DNA from: CAZKBP01 sp964551015
Lineage (GTDB): Bacteria; Bacteroidota; Bacteroidia; Cytophagales; Microscillaceae
Assembly (NCBI GenBank): GCA_964551015.1
Contig: CAZKBP010000035.1
Coordinates: 1 to 64,000, forward strand
DNA: 64,000 bases
Reading direction: 5' to 3'
The notes under the pieces were generated by a model. It saw nothing but the letters and a program-made list of their open reading frames with translations. It was not told the DNA's origin and did not search any database. Below, one piece after another: positions 1-8,732 of this stretch. Made by a program: the position numbers and the translations under genes. Numbering within the stretch: position 1 is the stretch's first letter; each line of letters opens with the position of its first letter.

Positions 1-85
1 GGGACGTGTCTGCTATACGTCTGGGACGTGTCTGGATACGTCTGGGACGTGTCTGGATACGTCTGGGACGTGTCTGGAGCTGCGT
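1..85. repeat. Tandem 21-bp repeat at left edge
   Basis: Four consecutive units begin with GGGACGTGTCT. Unit 1 (1-22) is 22 bp. Units 2 (23-43) and 3 (44-64) are identical 21-mers. Unit 4 (65-85) diverges after its first 13 bases. The array probably continues beyond the left edge. No gene covers it convincingly. Confidence 0.85.
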
Positions 86-147
86 GTTGCCGCTTTGGGT
101 TTGCATAAAAAATTACTTCTTGAGTAGCAAGATATGACCATTGTCAG

Positions 148-177
148 TTGATTATTTTTCACTAAATTGTAGTATTG
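148..177 (+). promoter_or_regulatory. Promoter, Bacteroidota type
   Basis: TTG at 148-150, a 19-bp spacer, then TAGTATTG at 170-177, one base off the TAnnTTTG -7 consensus. It lies about 30 bp before the ATG at 206, so the leader would be roughly 20 nt. Confidence 0.5.
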
Positions 178-205
178 TGTATATCCACATTTAGAAAAAA
201 TAAAA

Positions 206-2167
206 ATGGCTTCAGATACCATCGTACAGGACGTTTGTAATTTTTTGAAACAATACCCTCCCTTTGACATCATTCCCAAGGAAGAACTGCGCAAATTAGC
301 ATCAGTCGTCACGATGCAATACTATGAGGAGGGGGCACAGGTATTTTCGCAAGGAGATGAGCCTTATCATTACTTTTTTGTGGTGAATAAAGGGAGCATT
401 CAAATCACCGAAAAGCAGGAAGATGGACAAGAGCATTTGATTGATCAATGCGACGAAGGGGATATTTTCGGGGTGAGAGCCTCCATTGCCAATGATACCT
501 ATATTGCCAGTGCCCTCGCTCCGGAAGAATCTCTCCTTTACACGATTCCTATGGATCAATTTAATGAGATCATGGAACGCAATCCTAAGGTAGCCTTATT
601 CTTGGCTTCGGGCTTTGCCTCTGGAGTTTCTATTCTCAAGAGTGAGAGCAATGAAAACGTCAGGGATGTGAAGCGGTTCTTGGATAATTTGAAAGAAGAC
701 GATGACGGGACGCAGTTACTGGGTACGGATACATTGAATATCCATACCACCCAAGAAATTGTTTCTTGCAGTCCCCAGCATACCGTCAGAGAAGCCGCCA
801 AGATCATGAGTATCTTCAATGTAGGCTCTATTCTGGTATTGGATGAGGCAAAAAAGCCACTGGGGATCCTCACCGATAGCGATTTTCGGCGTAAAGTGGT
901 GGCTCAAGATGAGCTGATCAAAAATCGCCCCGTCACCGAGGTAATGAGTAGCCCCGTCAAGACCATCCGACCTGACTTGGCCGTGGCCGAAGTGATGGTG
1001 TTGATGGTCAGCCATAAGGTTTCTCACTTTTGTGTGACCGAAGATGGCACCGATCAAACGCCAGCTCTGGCTATTGTTTCCCAGCGGGATGTATTGATTG
1101 CCCAAGGGAATAACCCAGCTGTACTCGCCAAGCAAATGATGAATACCAAAGATGTGCAGCAATTAGCTCATTTCCGCGGAAAGGCAGAGTATTTGGTCAG
1201 AAGCTATCTACACCAGGAGGTAGGAGTTCCTTTTATCTCGCACATTATCACCGAAATCAACGACGTGCTCTTTCAGAAAGCAGGTGAAATTGCTACCGAA
1301 ACACTCCAAGAAGAAGGCCTAAAACCACCCTCCGTCAAATTTTGTTGGATGTCGCTAGGAAGTGAAGGTCGCAAAGAACAATTCCTAAGAACAGACCAAG
1401 ACAATGCGCTGGTCTATGAAGATCCGCCCCTTACGGAAAAGGAATACGTGAAGGAATATTTCCAAAAGTACACCCATATCATCATGGAGATATTGGTGAA
1501 ATGTGGTTTCGTAAAATGCCCTGCCGGCATGATGGCAAGTAACCCTGAGTGGTGCCAACCTCGCTCGGTGTGGGAGTCTTACTTCCGTAAATGGATCGAG
1601 ACGCCTGATCCTAAATCGGTAATGAATACCAATATCTTCTTTGATTTTCGTCCTATTATCGGAGAAGCTTCCCTGGCGGATGGCCTCAAGGAATATATCT
1701 TTAAGTTGATCGATCGGAATGAGATTTTCTTGGCACATCTTGCCAAGAGTGCCTTGCAAAATCCGCCCCCGCTGAGCTTTTTTAGAAGCTTTATTGTAGA
1801 AAAAGGAGGCTCCCATAAGGATGAATTCGATATCAAAGCCCGCGCCATGATGCCCCTCACCGATGCTGCCCGCGTGTTGGCTTATGATTTGAGAATCCGA
1901 TCTTATGGTAGTACCTTCGGGCGATTCGAGGAGGTAGCCAAGCGGGATGAAAAGCTCGCTCCCATCTGTGAAGCCGCCGCCATGGCCTATGAAATTCTAC
2001 TCCGTCAGCGAGCCATTCACGGACTAAAAAACAATAACTCTGGCCGTTTTATCAACCCAGATGATTTCAATAAATTGGAGAGACAAACCATTCGGAATAC
2101 TTTCAAGACGATTGAAAAAATCCAACAGACCCTCGAGCTGCGTTATCGTCTGGGCTTTATGCGGTAG
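206..2167 (+). CDS. Cyclic-nucleotide-binding / CBS / DUF294 nucleotidyltransferase-like signalling protein
   Basis: This is a cytoplasmic regulatory protein of 653 residues. In order it has a cNMP-binding fold (about 20-135, with the FxxGD turn), a pair of CBS domains (about 175-305), a DUF294 putative nucleotidyltransferase domain with GSEGR at about 385 followed by the TDQDNAL metal-site motif, and a helical C-terminal domain. The full length matches the family. Such proteins commonly sit beside a DnaQ-type exonuclease, as here (next gene, about 150 bp downstream, same strand). The ligand and the nucleotidyl acceptor are unknown for the family. No signal peptide is present and all domains look intact. 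Confidence 0.9.
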   Translation: MASDTIVQDVCNFLKQYPPFDIIPKEELRKLASVVTMQYYEEGAQVFSQGDEPYHYFFVVNKGSIQITEKQEDGQEHLIDQCDEGDIFGVRASIANDTYIASALAPEESLLYTIPMDQFNEIMERNPKVALFLASGFASGVSILKSESNENVRDVKRFLDNLKEDDDGTQLLGTDTLNIHTTQEIVSCSPQHTVREAAKIMSIFNVGSILVLDEAKKPLGILTDSDFRRKVVAQDELIKNRPVTEVMSSPVKTIRPDLAVAEVMVLMVSHKVSHFCVTEDGTDQTPALAIVSQRDVLIAQGNNPAVLAKQMMNTKDVQQLAHFRGKAEYLVRSYLHQEVGVPFISHIITEINDVLFQKAGEIATETLQEEGLKPPSVKFCWMSLGSEGRKEQFLRTDQDNALVYEDPPLTEKEYVKEYFQKYTHIIMEILVKCGFVKCPAGMMASNPEWCQPRSVWESYFRKWIETPDPKSVMNTNIFFDFRPIIGEASLADGLKEYIFKLIDRNEIFLAHLAKSALQNPPPLSFFRSFIVEKGGSHKDEFDIKARAMMPLTDAARVLAYDLRIRSYGSTFGRFEEVAKRDEKLAPICEAAAMAYEILLRQRAIHGLKNNNSGRFINPDDFNKLERQTIRNTFKTIEKIQQTLELRYRLGFMR

Positions 2168-2320
2168 GAACTTGGTCAATGAGAAGATGACCCAGGGCAA
2201 ATCACCGAGAGGAAACTGAGGATGCCTGGTCGCCCCCCTTGGACTAAATAAAAGCAATAATGTTCATTTTTATCTATGAATTTTACATATTTGCACATAC
2301 GCCAAAGCTTGCCAACCAAC

Positions 2321-3010
2321 ATGTTTCGTCGATCCAATACCGCCAAGAAAAGATGCCAAAGAGGAGAATTGCCCCAGTTTGTTTGTGATTATATCCAAAA
2401 AAACGAACAAAACACCACCCGCCTTCCTCTGGAAAAAAGCCGTTTCGTGGTTTTCGATACGGAAACCACGGGCTTAGACCTCAAAAAAGACAAAGTCATC
2501 AGCATCGGAGCCATCGGGATGGATAATATGCAAATATGCGTAGAAGACTCCATGGAAATCTTCGTACGGGGGAATTATTCAGGCGATAAAGACTCCGTCA
2601 CGGTTCATCAAATCCTCTCTTGGGAGCTCAAAAATGGACATACTGAATTGCAAGCACTAGAAGCATTCTTGGATTATATTGGCAATAGTATTCTGGTGGC
2701 TCACTATGCCGAATTTGATACCAAGATCATGTCCAAAATGATGCAGACCCACTTTGGCTTTTCACTCCTGAACAAATCTATCGATACCATCGAGCTTGCC
2801 AAACGCATGGAAAGAGGGCGTTTTCATCGTCATCAGGCTGTGTATCGCCCCAAAGAATATACGCTTGATAACCTTTGTGAACGCTACGGGATACCGATCT
2901 CCATTCGGCACAACGCCGCCGGAGATTCGCTTGCGACCGCTTTTTTACTGCAAAGATTGTTGTACATGGCGAAGCGCAAAGGCATTAAAACCGTGAGGGA
3001 GTTGCTGTAA
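2321..3010 (+). CDS. DnaQ-like 3'-5' exonuclease (DEDDh, Pol III epsilon-type)
   Basis: Exonuclease of the DNA polymerase III epsilon superfamily. Exo I is FDTETTG (Asp about residue 46), Exo II is AHYAEFDT, and Exo III is HNAAGDSLATA, giving a full DEDDh metal site. At about 230 residues it is a free-standing exonuclease without polymerase. An in-frame ATG at 2276 would add 15 residues. The ATG at 2321 is preferred because a CATATTTG box (2286-2293, one base off the -7 consensus) sits between the two. The gene follows the cNMP/CBS/DUF294 gene, a pairing seen in many bacteria, which suggests a shared but uncharacterised process. A strong terminator follows at 3031-3055. Confidence 0.88.
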   Translation: MFRRSNTAKKRCQRGELPQFVCDYIQKNEQNTTRLPLEKSRFVVFDTETTGLDLKKDKVISIGAIGMDNMQICVEDSMEIFVRGNYSGDKDSVTVHQILSWELKNGHTELQALEAFLDYIGNSILVAHYAEFDTKIMSKMMQTHFGFSLLNKSIDTIELAKRMERGRFHRHQAVYRPKEYTLDNLCERYGIPISIRHNAAGDSLATAFLLQRLLYMAKRKGIKTVRELL

Positions 3011-3030
3011 AGGAGTTCTTTAATTTGATG

Positions 3031-3055
3031 GCTCGTGATTGGCGAGCTTTTTTTT
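3031..3055 (+). terminator. Rho-independent terminator after the exonuclease gene
   Basis: GCTCG stem (3031-3035), 7-nt loop, CGAGC (3043-3047), then eight T. Confidence 0.85.
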
Positions 3056-3083
3056 GAATTTCAAAACTAAATTTTTAGTTTTG
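3054..3083 (+). promoter_or_regulatory. Promoter of the LRR gene with overlapping inverted repeat
   Basis: TTG at 3054-3056, 19-bp spacer, TAGTTTTG at 3076-3083 (exact TAnnTTTG). A perfect 9-bp inverted repeat, AAAACTAAA/TTTAGTTTT with a 2-bp centre (3063-3082), covers the spacer and -7 box and could be an operator. Confidence 0.65.
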
Positions 3084-3100
3084 TTAAAAAGCATTTAGTT

Positions 3101-4459
3101 ATGAAAAAATATTCGCTCCTTACTCTATTATTGATGCAAGCGTGGGCAGGCTGGACGCAATCCAGATGGGTAGATTACGAGCAAGCCATGGCTTCTCAGC
3201 AAAAGGACACGATTCAGTTTATGGACTTAAGTAATCAAGGTCTGAAAGAAGTCCCCAAAGATTTATTGTTATTCCGCAAAAGCCTAGTGGGTCTAGACCT
3301 TTCCAACAATTACATTACCGAGGTTCCTCGCTGGCTTCGTCGCTGCAAAAAGCTGAGTCTATTGAAAATCTCTGATAATGGCTCGATAAAAGACCAAAAA
3401 AGAGCTATTTCTAAGGAAGTGTACCAAAATTTTTCCATTCCAAAAGACAGCAGCCGCTCGGTTTCTGCCAGCAACATGCTTATCTACAAGAAGAATAGAG
3501 ACTCTCTCCGACAAGTTTACGAGACACGCGTAGCTGCTCTTGATGACCCACAGCCTCTTGAGATTCGCTTCTATCGCAACCGCCGGATTGATACCTTGGT
3601 GATGTTGGATAATCAAATGCAAGCCCTGCCTCCTCGTCTAAAAAGGCTAAGACGCCTAAAAAAGCTTTACTTAGGTCATAATGACTTTACTGAAATTCCT
3701 GTGGATTTGCGTAAGCTGCGCAGATTAACTTTTTTCTCTTTTAACCATAATCAAATTAGCCAAATCCAAGATTTTCCCTTTCGCAAGATGCGTCGCTTGG
3801 AAAATATAGATTTATCTTTCAACCAGATTAGTCATTTACCCCAAAACCTGACCAAAACGAAGAGGCTTCGTAAGCTCAATTTCAGTAATAACCAGATCGA
3901 GAGCTTTGACCCTGCCGAAGGGATAGAAAATTTACAATCGCTCATTCTCTATAAAAATGCACTCAAAGAGATGCCTACTTGGCTACTCGAGTGCAAAAAA
4001 CTGAGAGAATTAGACCTAGCCTACAATCAATTCATAGAAATTTCTCCCAAAATTGGCTCCTTGACCGAATTATATGTGCTTTATCTATCTTTTAATCGTT
4101 TGCTAAGCTTACCCGAAGAAATCGGCGATCTGACTAATTTGCGAGAACTTTACGTACATCATAATCAATTATTGGCAGTTCCTACTTCGCTAGTTCAGCT
4201 GGAAAAATTAAGCGTATTGCATCTCAATGCCAATGAATTAAGCGAATTCCCCAGCCAAATTCTTTCCCTAAAATTACTGGAAGACTTAAATATTGCCTAC
4301 AATCAAATTCCTGATTTCGATCTGGCACTCAAAGACCTGAGTCGCCTCAAATTGCTCTATCTGAGCCACAATGCTATCGATAAAGAGTCTGAGCAATACG
4401 AGCCCTACCGAGATTTATTTCAGCACCTGAGGACTGAGGGCGTGGTAGTCAGTGAATAA
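3101..4459 (+). CDS. Exported leucine-rich-repeat protein
   Basis: A signal peptide (residues 1-20, ending WTQ) is followed by roughly a dozen leucine-rich repeats of about 23 residues with the LxxLxLxxNxIxxLP pattern, so the protein should form a solenoid outside the cytoplasm, probably for protein binding. A first block (about 40-95) is separated from the main array (about 155 to the end) by a charged stretch rich in Ser, Arg and Lys. No lipobox, transmembrane helix or T9SS tail was seen. It has its own promoter and ends 11 bp before the stop of the convergent gene at 4471. The partner is unknown. Confidence 0.85.
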   Translation: MKKYSLLTLLLMQAWAGWTQSRWVDYEQAMASQQKDTIQFMDLSNQGLKEVPKDLLLFRKSLVGLDLSNNYITEVPRWLRRCKKLSLLKISDNGSIKDQKRAISKEVYQNFSIPKDSSRSVSASNMLIYKKNRDSLRQVYETRVAALDDPQPLEIRFYRNRRIDTLVMLDNQMQALPPRLKRLRRLKKLYLGHNDFTEIPVDLRKLRRLTFFSFNHNQISQIQDFPFRKMRRLENIDLSFNQISHLPQNLTKTKRLRKLNFSNNQIESFDPAEGIENLQSLILYKNALKEMPTWLLECKKLRELDLAYNQFIEISPKIGSLTELYVLYLSFNRLLSLPEEIGDLTNLRELYVHHNQLLAVPTSLVQLEKLSVLHLNANELSEFPSQILSLKLLEDLNIAYNQIPDFDLALKDLSRLKLLYLSHNAIDKESEQYEPYRDLFQHLRTEGVVVSE

Positions 4460-4470
4460 GGCTTGTAAAA

Positions 4471-4965
4471 TCAGAAAGTCAAGGCAAGGGTCTGACCAGT
4501 AGGAAGTTGTTCCCAGATATTCCAGAGTTGGACCATCTCGGTTTTGATTTCTTGAATGCGTTCTATGGTCAGATTAGGGTCATCAGTTAGGGATCGCTCC
4601 TTGAGAGCAAGATAGTACATCTCCATGAAGCTCTTGTCGATTTCCTGATGGAAGCCGACGGTCTGGAGCAGACCCACCAATACTTCGCAGCGGAGGGCAT
4701 TGGGGCGTTCTCTGTGCATATTTTTGGGTAGTAGTGCTTCGGGACGTTGATCTCGGGGAGCCTCAAAATCGCTAATTTCGTAGCCTTCGTTGATGGTTCC
4801 ATAAAAGGCATCTCGATAATCCAGATTTTTTTCTACCACATAATGCCAAAAATCGTGATGCACTTGGAAGCGGCTTTTCAAGACAGTCCAAGTTACGCTT
4901 TGGTCATCACGAATGCACTGAAGTACGTGATGACGCTGGGCATTTTTCTGAAAGTGAAGGATCAT
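4471..4965 (-). CDS. Hypothetical protein, possibly DNA/RNA or phosphate-enzyme unrelated; family not recognised
   Basis: A 164-residue soluble protein if the ATG at 4965 is used. An upstream in-frame ATG at 5097 would overlap the end of the neighbouring lipoprotein gene by about 50 bp and adds unlikely sequence, so the shorter form is chosen. The protein is mixed charged, with the stretch HHDFWHYVVEKNLDYRDAFY near residue 35 and a helical C-terminus. There is no signal peptide or membrane segment. I do not recognise the family and propose no function. It lies about 80 bp downstream of the lipoprotein gene on the same strand and may be co-transcribed with it. Confidence 0.6.
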   Translation of the reverse strand: MILHFQKNAQRHHVLQCIRDDQSVTWTVLKSRFQVHHDFWHYVVEKNLDYRDAFYGTINEGYEISDFEAPRDQRPEALLPKNMHRERPNALRCEVLVGLLQTVGFHQEIDKSFMEMYYLALKERSLTDDPNLTIERIQEIKTEMVQLWNIWEQLPTGQTLALTF

Positions 4966-5044
4966 ACCGATGGAAATCTTGATTAAACCGAAAGTTATCA
5001 GAGGTAAAGGATAAATAGCTAAGCAAGGACGGCAGCGAGCAAGT

Positions 5045-5521
5045 CTAATTCGGGCAATCACCGGGCTGTGGAGCTTGATTTGCCAGGTCTTGGGCAAAGT
5101 CTTTTGCTAGCTCCACGGGCTTAAAACCTTCTTTCACCGAGCCTCGGAGGGCTTGTGTTCCGTAGCCTGTGTTACTCATATGAGATCGGATGATCACGAC
5201 CTCATCTGCTTTGATATTAACGGCACCACCCGAACGGGTAAAAGGCTGCTCATCCACGTGGCTGTGCGCCAAAATCCGTCGGTAGATCAGTTCACCCTCG
5301 GGCCTAATGACCTCCCACCAATCAGCGTATTGTTCGCAGCCTGTATCTGGGCTAGAAATTGTGACGGCAAAAGTATAGCCTAATTCGTTTCCAGTGGCAT
5401 AGACCGAAAGCACCGTGGCGTAGTCTTCATCCTCGGCAATTTGCTCATTGAGAGAGCCTGAATTGGCCTGTGAGCAAGCCCAAAGACTGATAGATGCTAA
5501 GATTAAAACAAAATATTTCAT
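5045..5521 (-). CDS. Small lipoprotein, unknown function
   Basis: From the ATG at 5521 the protein begins MKYFVLILASISLWACSQ, a lipoprotein signal with the lipobox LWAC, leaving a mature part of about 140 residues. Two earlier in-frame Met codons (5551, 5527) would only lengthen the basic N-region. The mature part has two or more Cys (one at TGCEQYADWWEV, one near the C-terminal PGDCPN) that could form a disulfide, and a predicted beta-rich core. The family was not recognised. It is envelope-located by its signal. Confidence 0.7.
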   Translation of the reverse strand: MKYFVLILASISLWACSQANSGSLNEQIAEDEDYATVLSVYATGNELGYTFAVTISSPDTGCEQYADWWEVIRPEGELIYRRILAHSHVDEQPFTRSGGAVNIKADEVVIIRSHMSNTGYGTQALRGSVKEGFKPVELAKDFAQDLANQAPQPGDCPN

Positions 5522-5717
5522 GTACATAAATTCTTGGACGAAAAAAATCATTTAAAAAAACAAGTGTTCATCGAGTCAATCTCGTTTGGTATTACTTCTC
5601 TTCAGAAGTCCGTCATACGTGAGGAGTTCGTGTAGTTTTGACTGTCGCTAGGTAGAGAATCGTTTTTAAAGATAAGTAATAAAAAAATCAATCACCAACA
5701 CGAGCCACGAACTAGAA

Positions 5718-6725
5718 CTAATTGCCTTGGTCAGACTCTATAATTTCTAACTCTTGCACGGGGGCGGTTTCACGGGGTACATTGGGAGCAAAGGGGAGGG
5801 GAGTATAATAAGGTTGTTGATAGAGCTTTCTTGCTAAACGCAGAGCGGTCATGCCTGTTTGTAGACCGGGGGTAGTGAGTTCGTATTCGGGTAGGGTAAC
5901 CAGACGCCCAGTTCGATAAGCCCTAGAGCTAACCAGCAGCAGTGCTTGGTATATTTTCCCTTTAAAACTGGCAAAGCTTTCATCGCTCATCAGGATAAAG
6001 TCTGGATTGATTGCGCTCATATCTTCAGCGGTGAGGCGTTCCATCCCGTCATACTCATCGGCAGCATTTTTTGCACCTGCTAATCGGATGATTTCATCAA
6101 AAAAAGTATTACTCCCTCCCAGCAAAAGCACGTCCGCACCACGCGCGTGAACATAAAGCACCCTAACACTATCCTTTTTCTCCTTTTGCAGAATTTGCTT
6201 GACCTTGGCTAGACTGTCTTGCATACTTTGGATCAATTGTTCTGCTTTTTTTTCTCTCTGGAGGAGACTTCCGATTTTCTGGATGGTCGCTTGAAGCGAA
6301 GATAATTCTTGGGGTTTATCAAAGAGGTAGTAATCAAAGTCCTTGCTTTTTAATTGTGCTACCACTTCGGCAGGACTCGCTTCGGAGTCAGATAAGACCA
6401 GATCAGGTTGATGATCCACAATATAATCAGCGCGCAGGGTAAGATCATAGCCTACCTTGGGCTTTCTAAAATTGGGAAAGAGAGGATGGCTTGCCCCCAT
6501 GGCGACGATCTTGTTGCTATCTCCGAGACCTATGACAATCTCGGTCATCAAGTCTCCAATACTCACGATTCGTTGATAGTCCTTTTTTTCAGAGTTCGCC
6601 TGAGTAGAAGAAGGAGATAAAACAGTATCTTGCTCAGAAGCTGTATTTTGTTTCTCTGAATGACAAGCAACTAGTAATAAGCCTAGGGATAGCCCTAAAA
6701 TAGGATGTCTTTTCCAAGTTGTCAT
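5718..6725 (-). CDS. Heme/cobalamin-type ABC transporter substrate-binding lipoprotein (HmuT/BtuF-like)
   Basis: A 335-residue lipoprotein (lipobox LLLVAC) with the class III periplasmic-binding fold of PF01497. The motif RIVSIGDLMTEIVIGLGDSNKIVAMG opens the first lobe, VGYDLTLRADYIVDHQPDLVLSD is the conserved second-strand region, and the long linking helix follows at about 165-200. The sequence is closest in feel to hemin-binding HmuT, but ligand identity cannot be told from sequence alone. No permease or ATPase gene lies beside it, so it must work with components encoded elsewhere or have been recruited alone. It has its own promoter at 6748-6777. Confidence 0.8.
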   Translation of the reverse strand: MTTWKRHPILGLSLGLLLVACHSEKQNTASEQDTVLSPSSTQANSEKKDYQRIVSIGDLMTEIVIGLGDSNKIVAMGASHPLFPNFRKPKVGYDLTLRADYIVDHQPDLVLSDSEASPAEVVAQLKSKDFDYYLFDKPQELSSLQATIQKIGSLLQREKKAEQLIQSMQDSLAKVKQILQKEKKDSVRVLYVHARGADVLLLGGSNTFFDEIIRLAGAKNAADEYDGMERLTAEDMSAINPDFILMSDESFASFKGKIYQALLLVSSRAYRTGRLVTLPEYELTTPGLQTGMTALRLARKLYQQPYYTPLPFAPNVPRETAPVQELEIIESDQGN

Positions 6726-6747
6726 GATTGGGTCATCATTGATAGAA

Positions 6748-6777
6748 CAAAGAAACGAAAAAGCACACAGAAGTCAA
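6748..6777 (-). promoter_or_regulatory. Promoter of the HmuT/BtuF-like gene
   Basis: On the minus strand, TTG (6777-6775), 19-bp spacer, TTTCTTTG (6755-6748), one base off TAnnTTTG. Confidence 0.45.
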
Positions 6778-6930
6778 GTTGAATCGAGTGATTTAATCCG
6801 ATAGATTTAGATTTATCTAAGAAAATAATAAAGTATTGATCGTGTTTGGATCAAACAAAAAAGACAAATAGCTGCAATAGGCTGAATAAAAATGGATTGA
6901 AGAATGTGCTAGATCAATGAAAGATCATCC

Positions 6931-7599
6931 TTAAATAATCTCTCGTTTATCTTTGATCATATCGTATAGTAATTCCTTGGCGCGGTGGAGTTGTGCCTTG
7001 ACCGTACCTAGTGGAATCTCTATTTTCTTGGCAATTTCGTCATAAGAATATTCCTTAAAATATCTGAGCTCTACTAAGCGCTGATATTTATGAGGGAGCT
7101 TGGTTACAATCATTTGCATTAATTCCACTTTCTGACTTTTGATGGCCCGTTCCTGTGGGTCAAGATTATTATCTTTGATATCAATAGCGACCTCTTCACC
7201 ATTATCGTCTTTGTAAGAAGAATTGATGCTCAGTGTTTCCAGCTTTTTCTTACGGATAAAATCAATACAATTGTTTGTAGCAATCCGAAAGAGCCAAGTG
7301 CTAAACGTATACTCTTTTTTGAACTTTGCTAAGCCCTTGAAGGCTTTGGCAAATGCCTCAATGGTTAGATCTTCGGCATCGTCTGTATTCTTAACCATTT
7401 TGAGCATGGTGTGGTAGAGAGGCTTCCGATATCTTTCCATGAGCTCAGCGTAAGCTTTATCATCACCTTGATTGCGGGCCAGGTCAATCAGGGCAAAGTC
7501 GCGTAAAGCTTTTTCAGAAAACTTCTTCTTGGTATCTTCATCCAAATCAGTTTTCTGGTTTTCCACGTCTGATGACTTTTTTTGTTTATCTACTGCCAT
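6931..7599 (-). CDS. ECF-type RNA polymerase sigma factor
   Basis: A sigma-70 family group 4 factor of 222 residues. Region 2 spans about 50-115 (AYAELMERYRKPLYHTM, DAEDLTIEAFAKAF, FSTWLFRIATNNCIDFIRKKK). Region 4 spans about 165-215 (LPHKYQRLVELRYFKEYSYDEIAKKIEIPLGTVKAQLHRAKELL). An unusual charged leader of about 35 residues (rich in Lys, Asp, Glu) precedes region 2. The start overlaps the end of the glycosyltransferase gene by 10 bp, so the two are probably co-transcribed. No anti-sigma factor is adjacent, as is common for Bacteroidota housekeeping-like ECF factors. Confidence 0.93.
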   Translation of the reverse strand: MAVDKQKKSSDVENQKTDLDEDTKKKFSEKALRDFALIDLARNQGDDKAYAELMERYRKPLYHTMLKMVKNTDDAEDLTIEAFAKAFKGLAKFKKEYTFSTWLFRIATNNCIDFIRKKKLETLSINSSYKDDNGEEVAIDIKDNNLDPQERAIKSQKVELMQMIVTKLPHKYQRLVELRYFKEYSYDEIAKKIEIPLGTVKAQLHRAKELLYDMIKDKREII

Positions 7600-8711
7600 T
7601 GAATTCTTTTTAAGCTTATTGCTAGGGTTCCAACTATAAAAATATAGAATACATACAGAAAATCAAAAAGTGGTAGGCAAATAACACATACTTGACCTCG
7701 CATTTTATGATTGATAACTGCATAAATAACACTTATTGCACTAATTCTTACAAAGGCTGCCTCCCAAACCCAAGCCTGCTCTCCCAACGAATGTCCGTAA
7801 ATTTCCGTAGACAAAAGGCTAAGCCAAAACAGACCATGTGAGAGATGTAGCAAGCCTAGTATAGATTGCGTTTGGGGCTTGTAATGCTTACCTACTGACA
7901 AGTGTCGAAGCTTTTGCTTGAACCAAGCTCTCCAAGTACGATGAGGAAATGAATATACATAACTGCTTGGTTCTAAGCAAATTGCTGTATTTCGTGCCCA
8001 AGCTACTTGGTTGATGAACAGGTCATCATCTCCCCCAGTTACGTGGCGAATTTTATGGGAGAATCCTGTCTTATCGAACGTTTTTTTTGAATAAAGTAAG
8101 TTTCTGCCTACTCCCATGTATGGATTTCCTGCCAAGGCCAAGGCCAAATATTGCAAAGCGGTATAGAAAGTTTCGTACTGGATGAAAGCATTCAGAAAGC
8201 CATTTTGTTTGAAATAAGGAGAAAAACCCAATACAATCTCGACAGGAGCCTGCGCCATTCCCTGCATGGATTCAATCCAATGGGGGCTGGCTGGGTAGCA
8301 GTCAGCATCGGTGAGCAAAATTAGCTCGTGGTGAGCGGCTTGGATACCTTGGAGAATAGCATATTTTTTAGAATGGAATCGTGGGTCAGATTCCTGAATA
8401 TCAACGACTCTCAGGCGCTCGTCTTCCTCTTGCTGTGCCTGAAGCCAAGATAAGGTACCATCCGTGGAGCGGTCATTGACCACAATTAGCTCGAAAAAAG
8501 GATAATTTTGTGCGAGAATATGAGGAATAGAGATTTGTAAATTGTCGTATTCATTGTGTGCGCAAATTAGGACCGAAACGGGCTGCTTATCTTTTATTTC
8601 GCTAGTTTTATAACGATGAAAGATTAACCGTGAAAATATACCAAAAGCAAAAATTAATTGTATAAAAACACTGGTAAAAAAAACTACAAGTAAAAAGTAA
8701 TACAAGAGCAT
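7590..8711 (-). CDS. Membrane-anchored family 2 glycosyltransferase
   Basis: A 373-residue inner-membrane enzyme. It has an N-terminal transmembrane helix (about 3-27), a GT-A fold domain (about 43-240) with VSVLICAHNEYDNL, the nucleotide-sugar site LLTDADCYP (DxD-like), the acceptor/base motif GGDDDLF, and HRTWRAWFKQKLRH in place of the QxxRW motif of processive enzymes. Three or four C-terminal helices follow (about 285-370). It likely transfers sugars from nucleotide donors at the cytoplasmic face for envelope polysaccharide or glycolipid. It is 21 bp downstream of a toroid lipoprotein gene and overlaps the sigma gene, suggesting an operon. Substrate unknown. Confidence 0.85.
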   Translation of the reverse strand: MLLYYFLLVVFFTSVFIQLIFAFGIFSRLIFHRYKTSEIKDKQPVSVLICAHNEYDNLQISIPHILAQNYPFFELIVVNDRSTDGTLSWLQAQQEEDERLRVVDIQESDPRFHSKKYAILQGIQAAHHELILLTDADCYPASPHWIESMQGMAQAPVEIVLGFSPYFKQNGFLNAFIQYETFYTALQYLALALAGNPYMGVGRNLLYSKKTFDKTGFSHKIRHVTGGDDDLFINQVAWARNTAICLEPSSYVYSFPHRTWRAWFKQKLRHLSVGKHYKPQTQSILGLLHLSHGLFWLSLLSTEIYGHSLGEQAWVWEAAFVRISAISVIYAVINHKMRGQVCVICLPLFDFLYVFYIFIVGTLAISLKRIQWQ

Positions 8712-8732
8712 TTAGGGCATATTTAGAATAAT

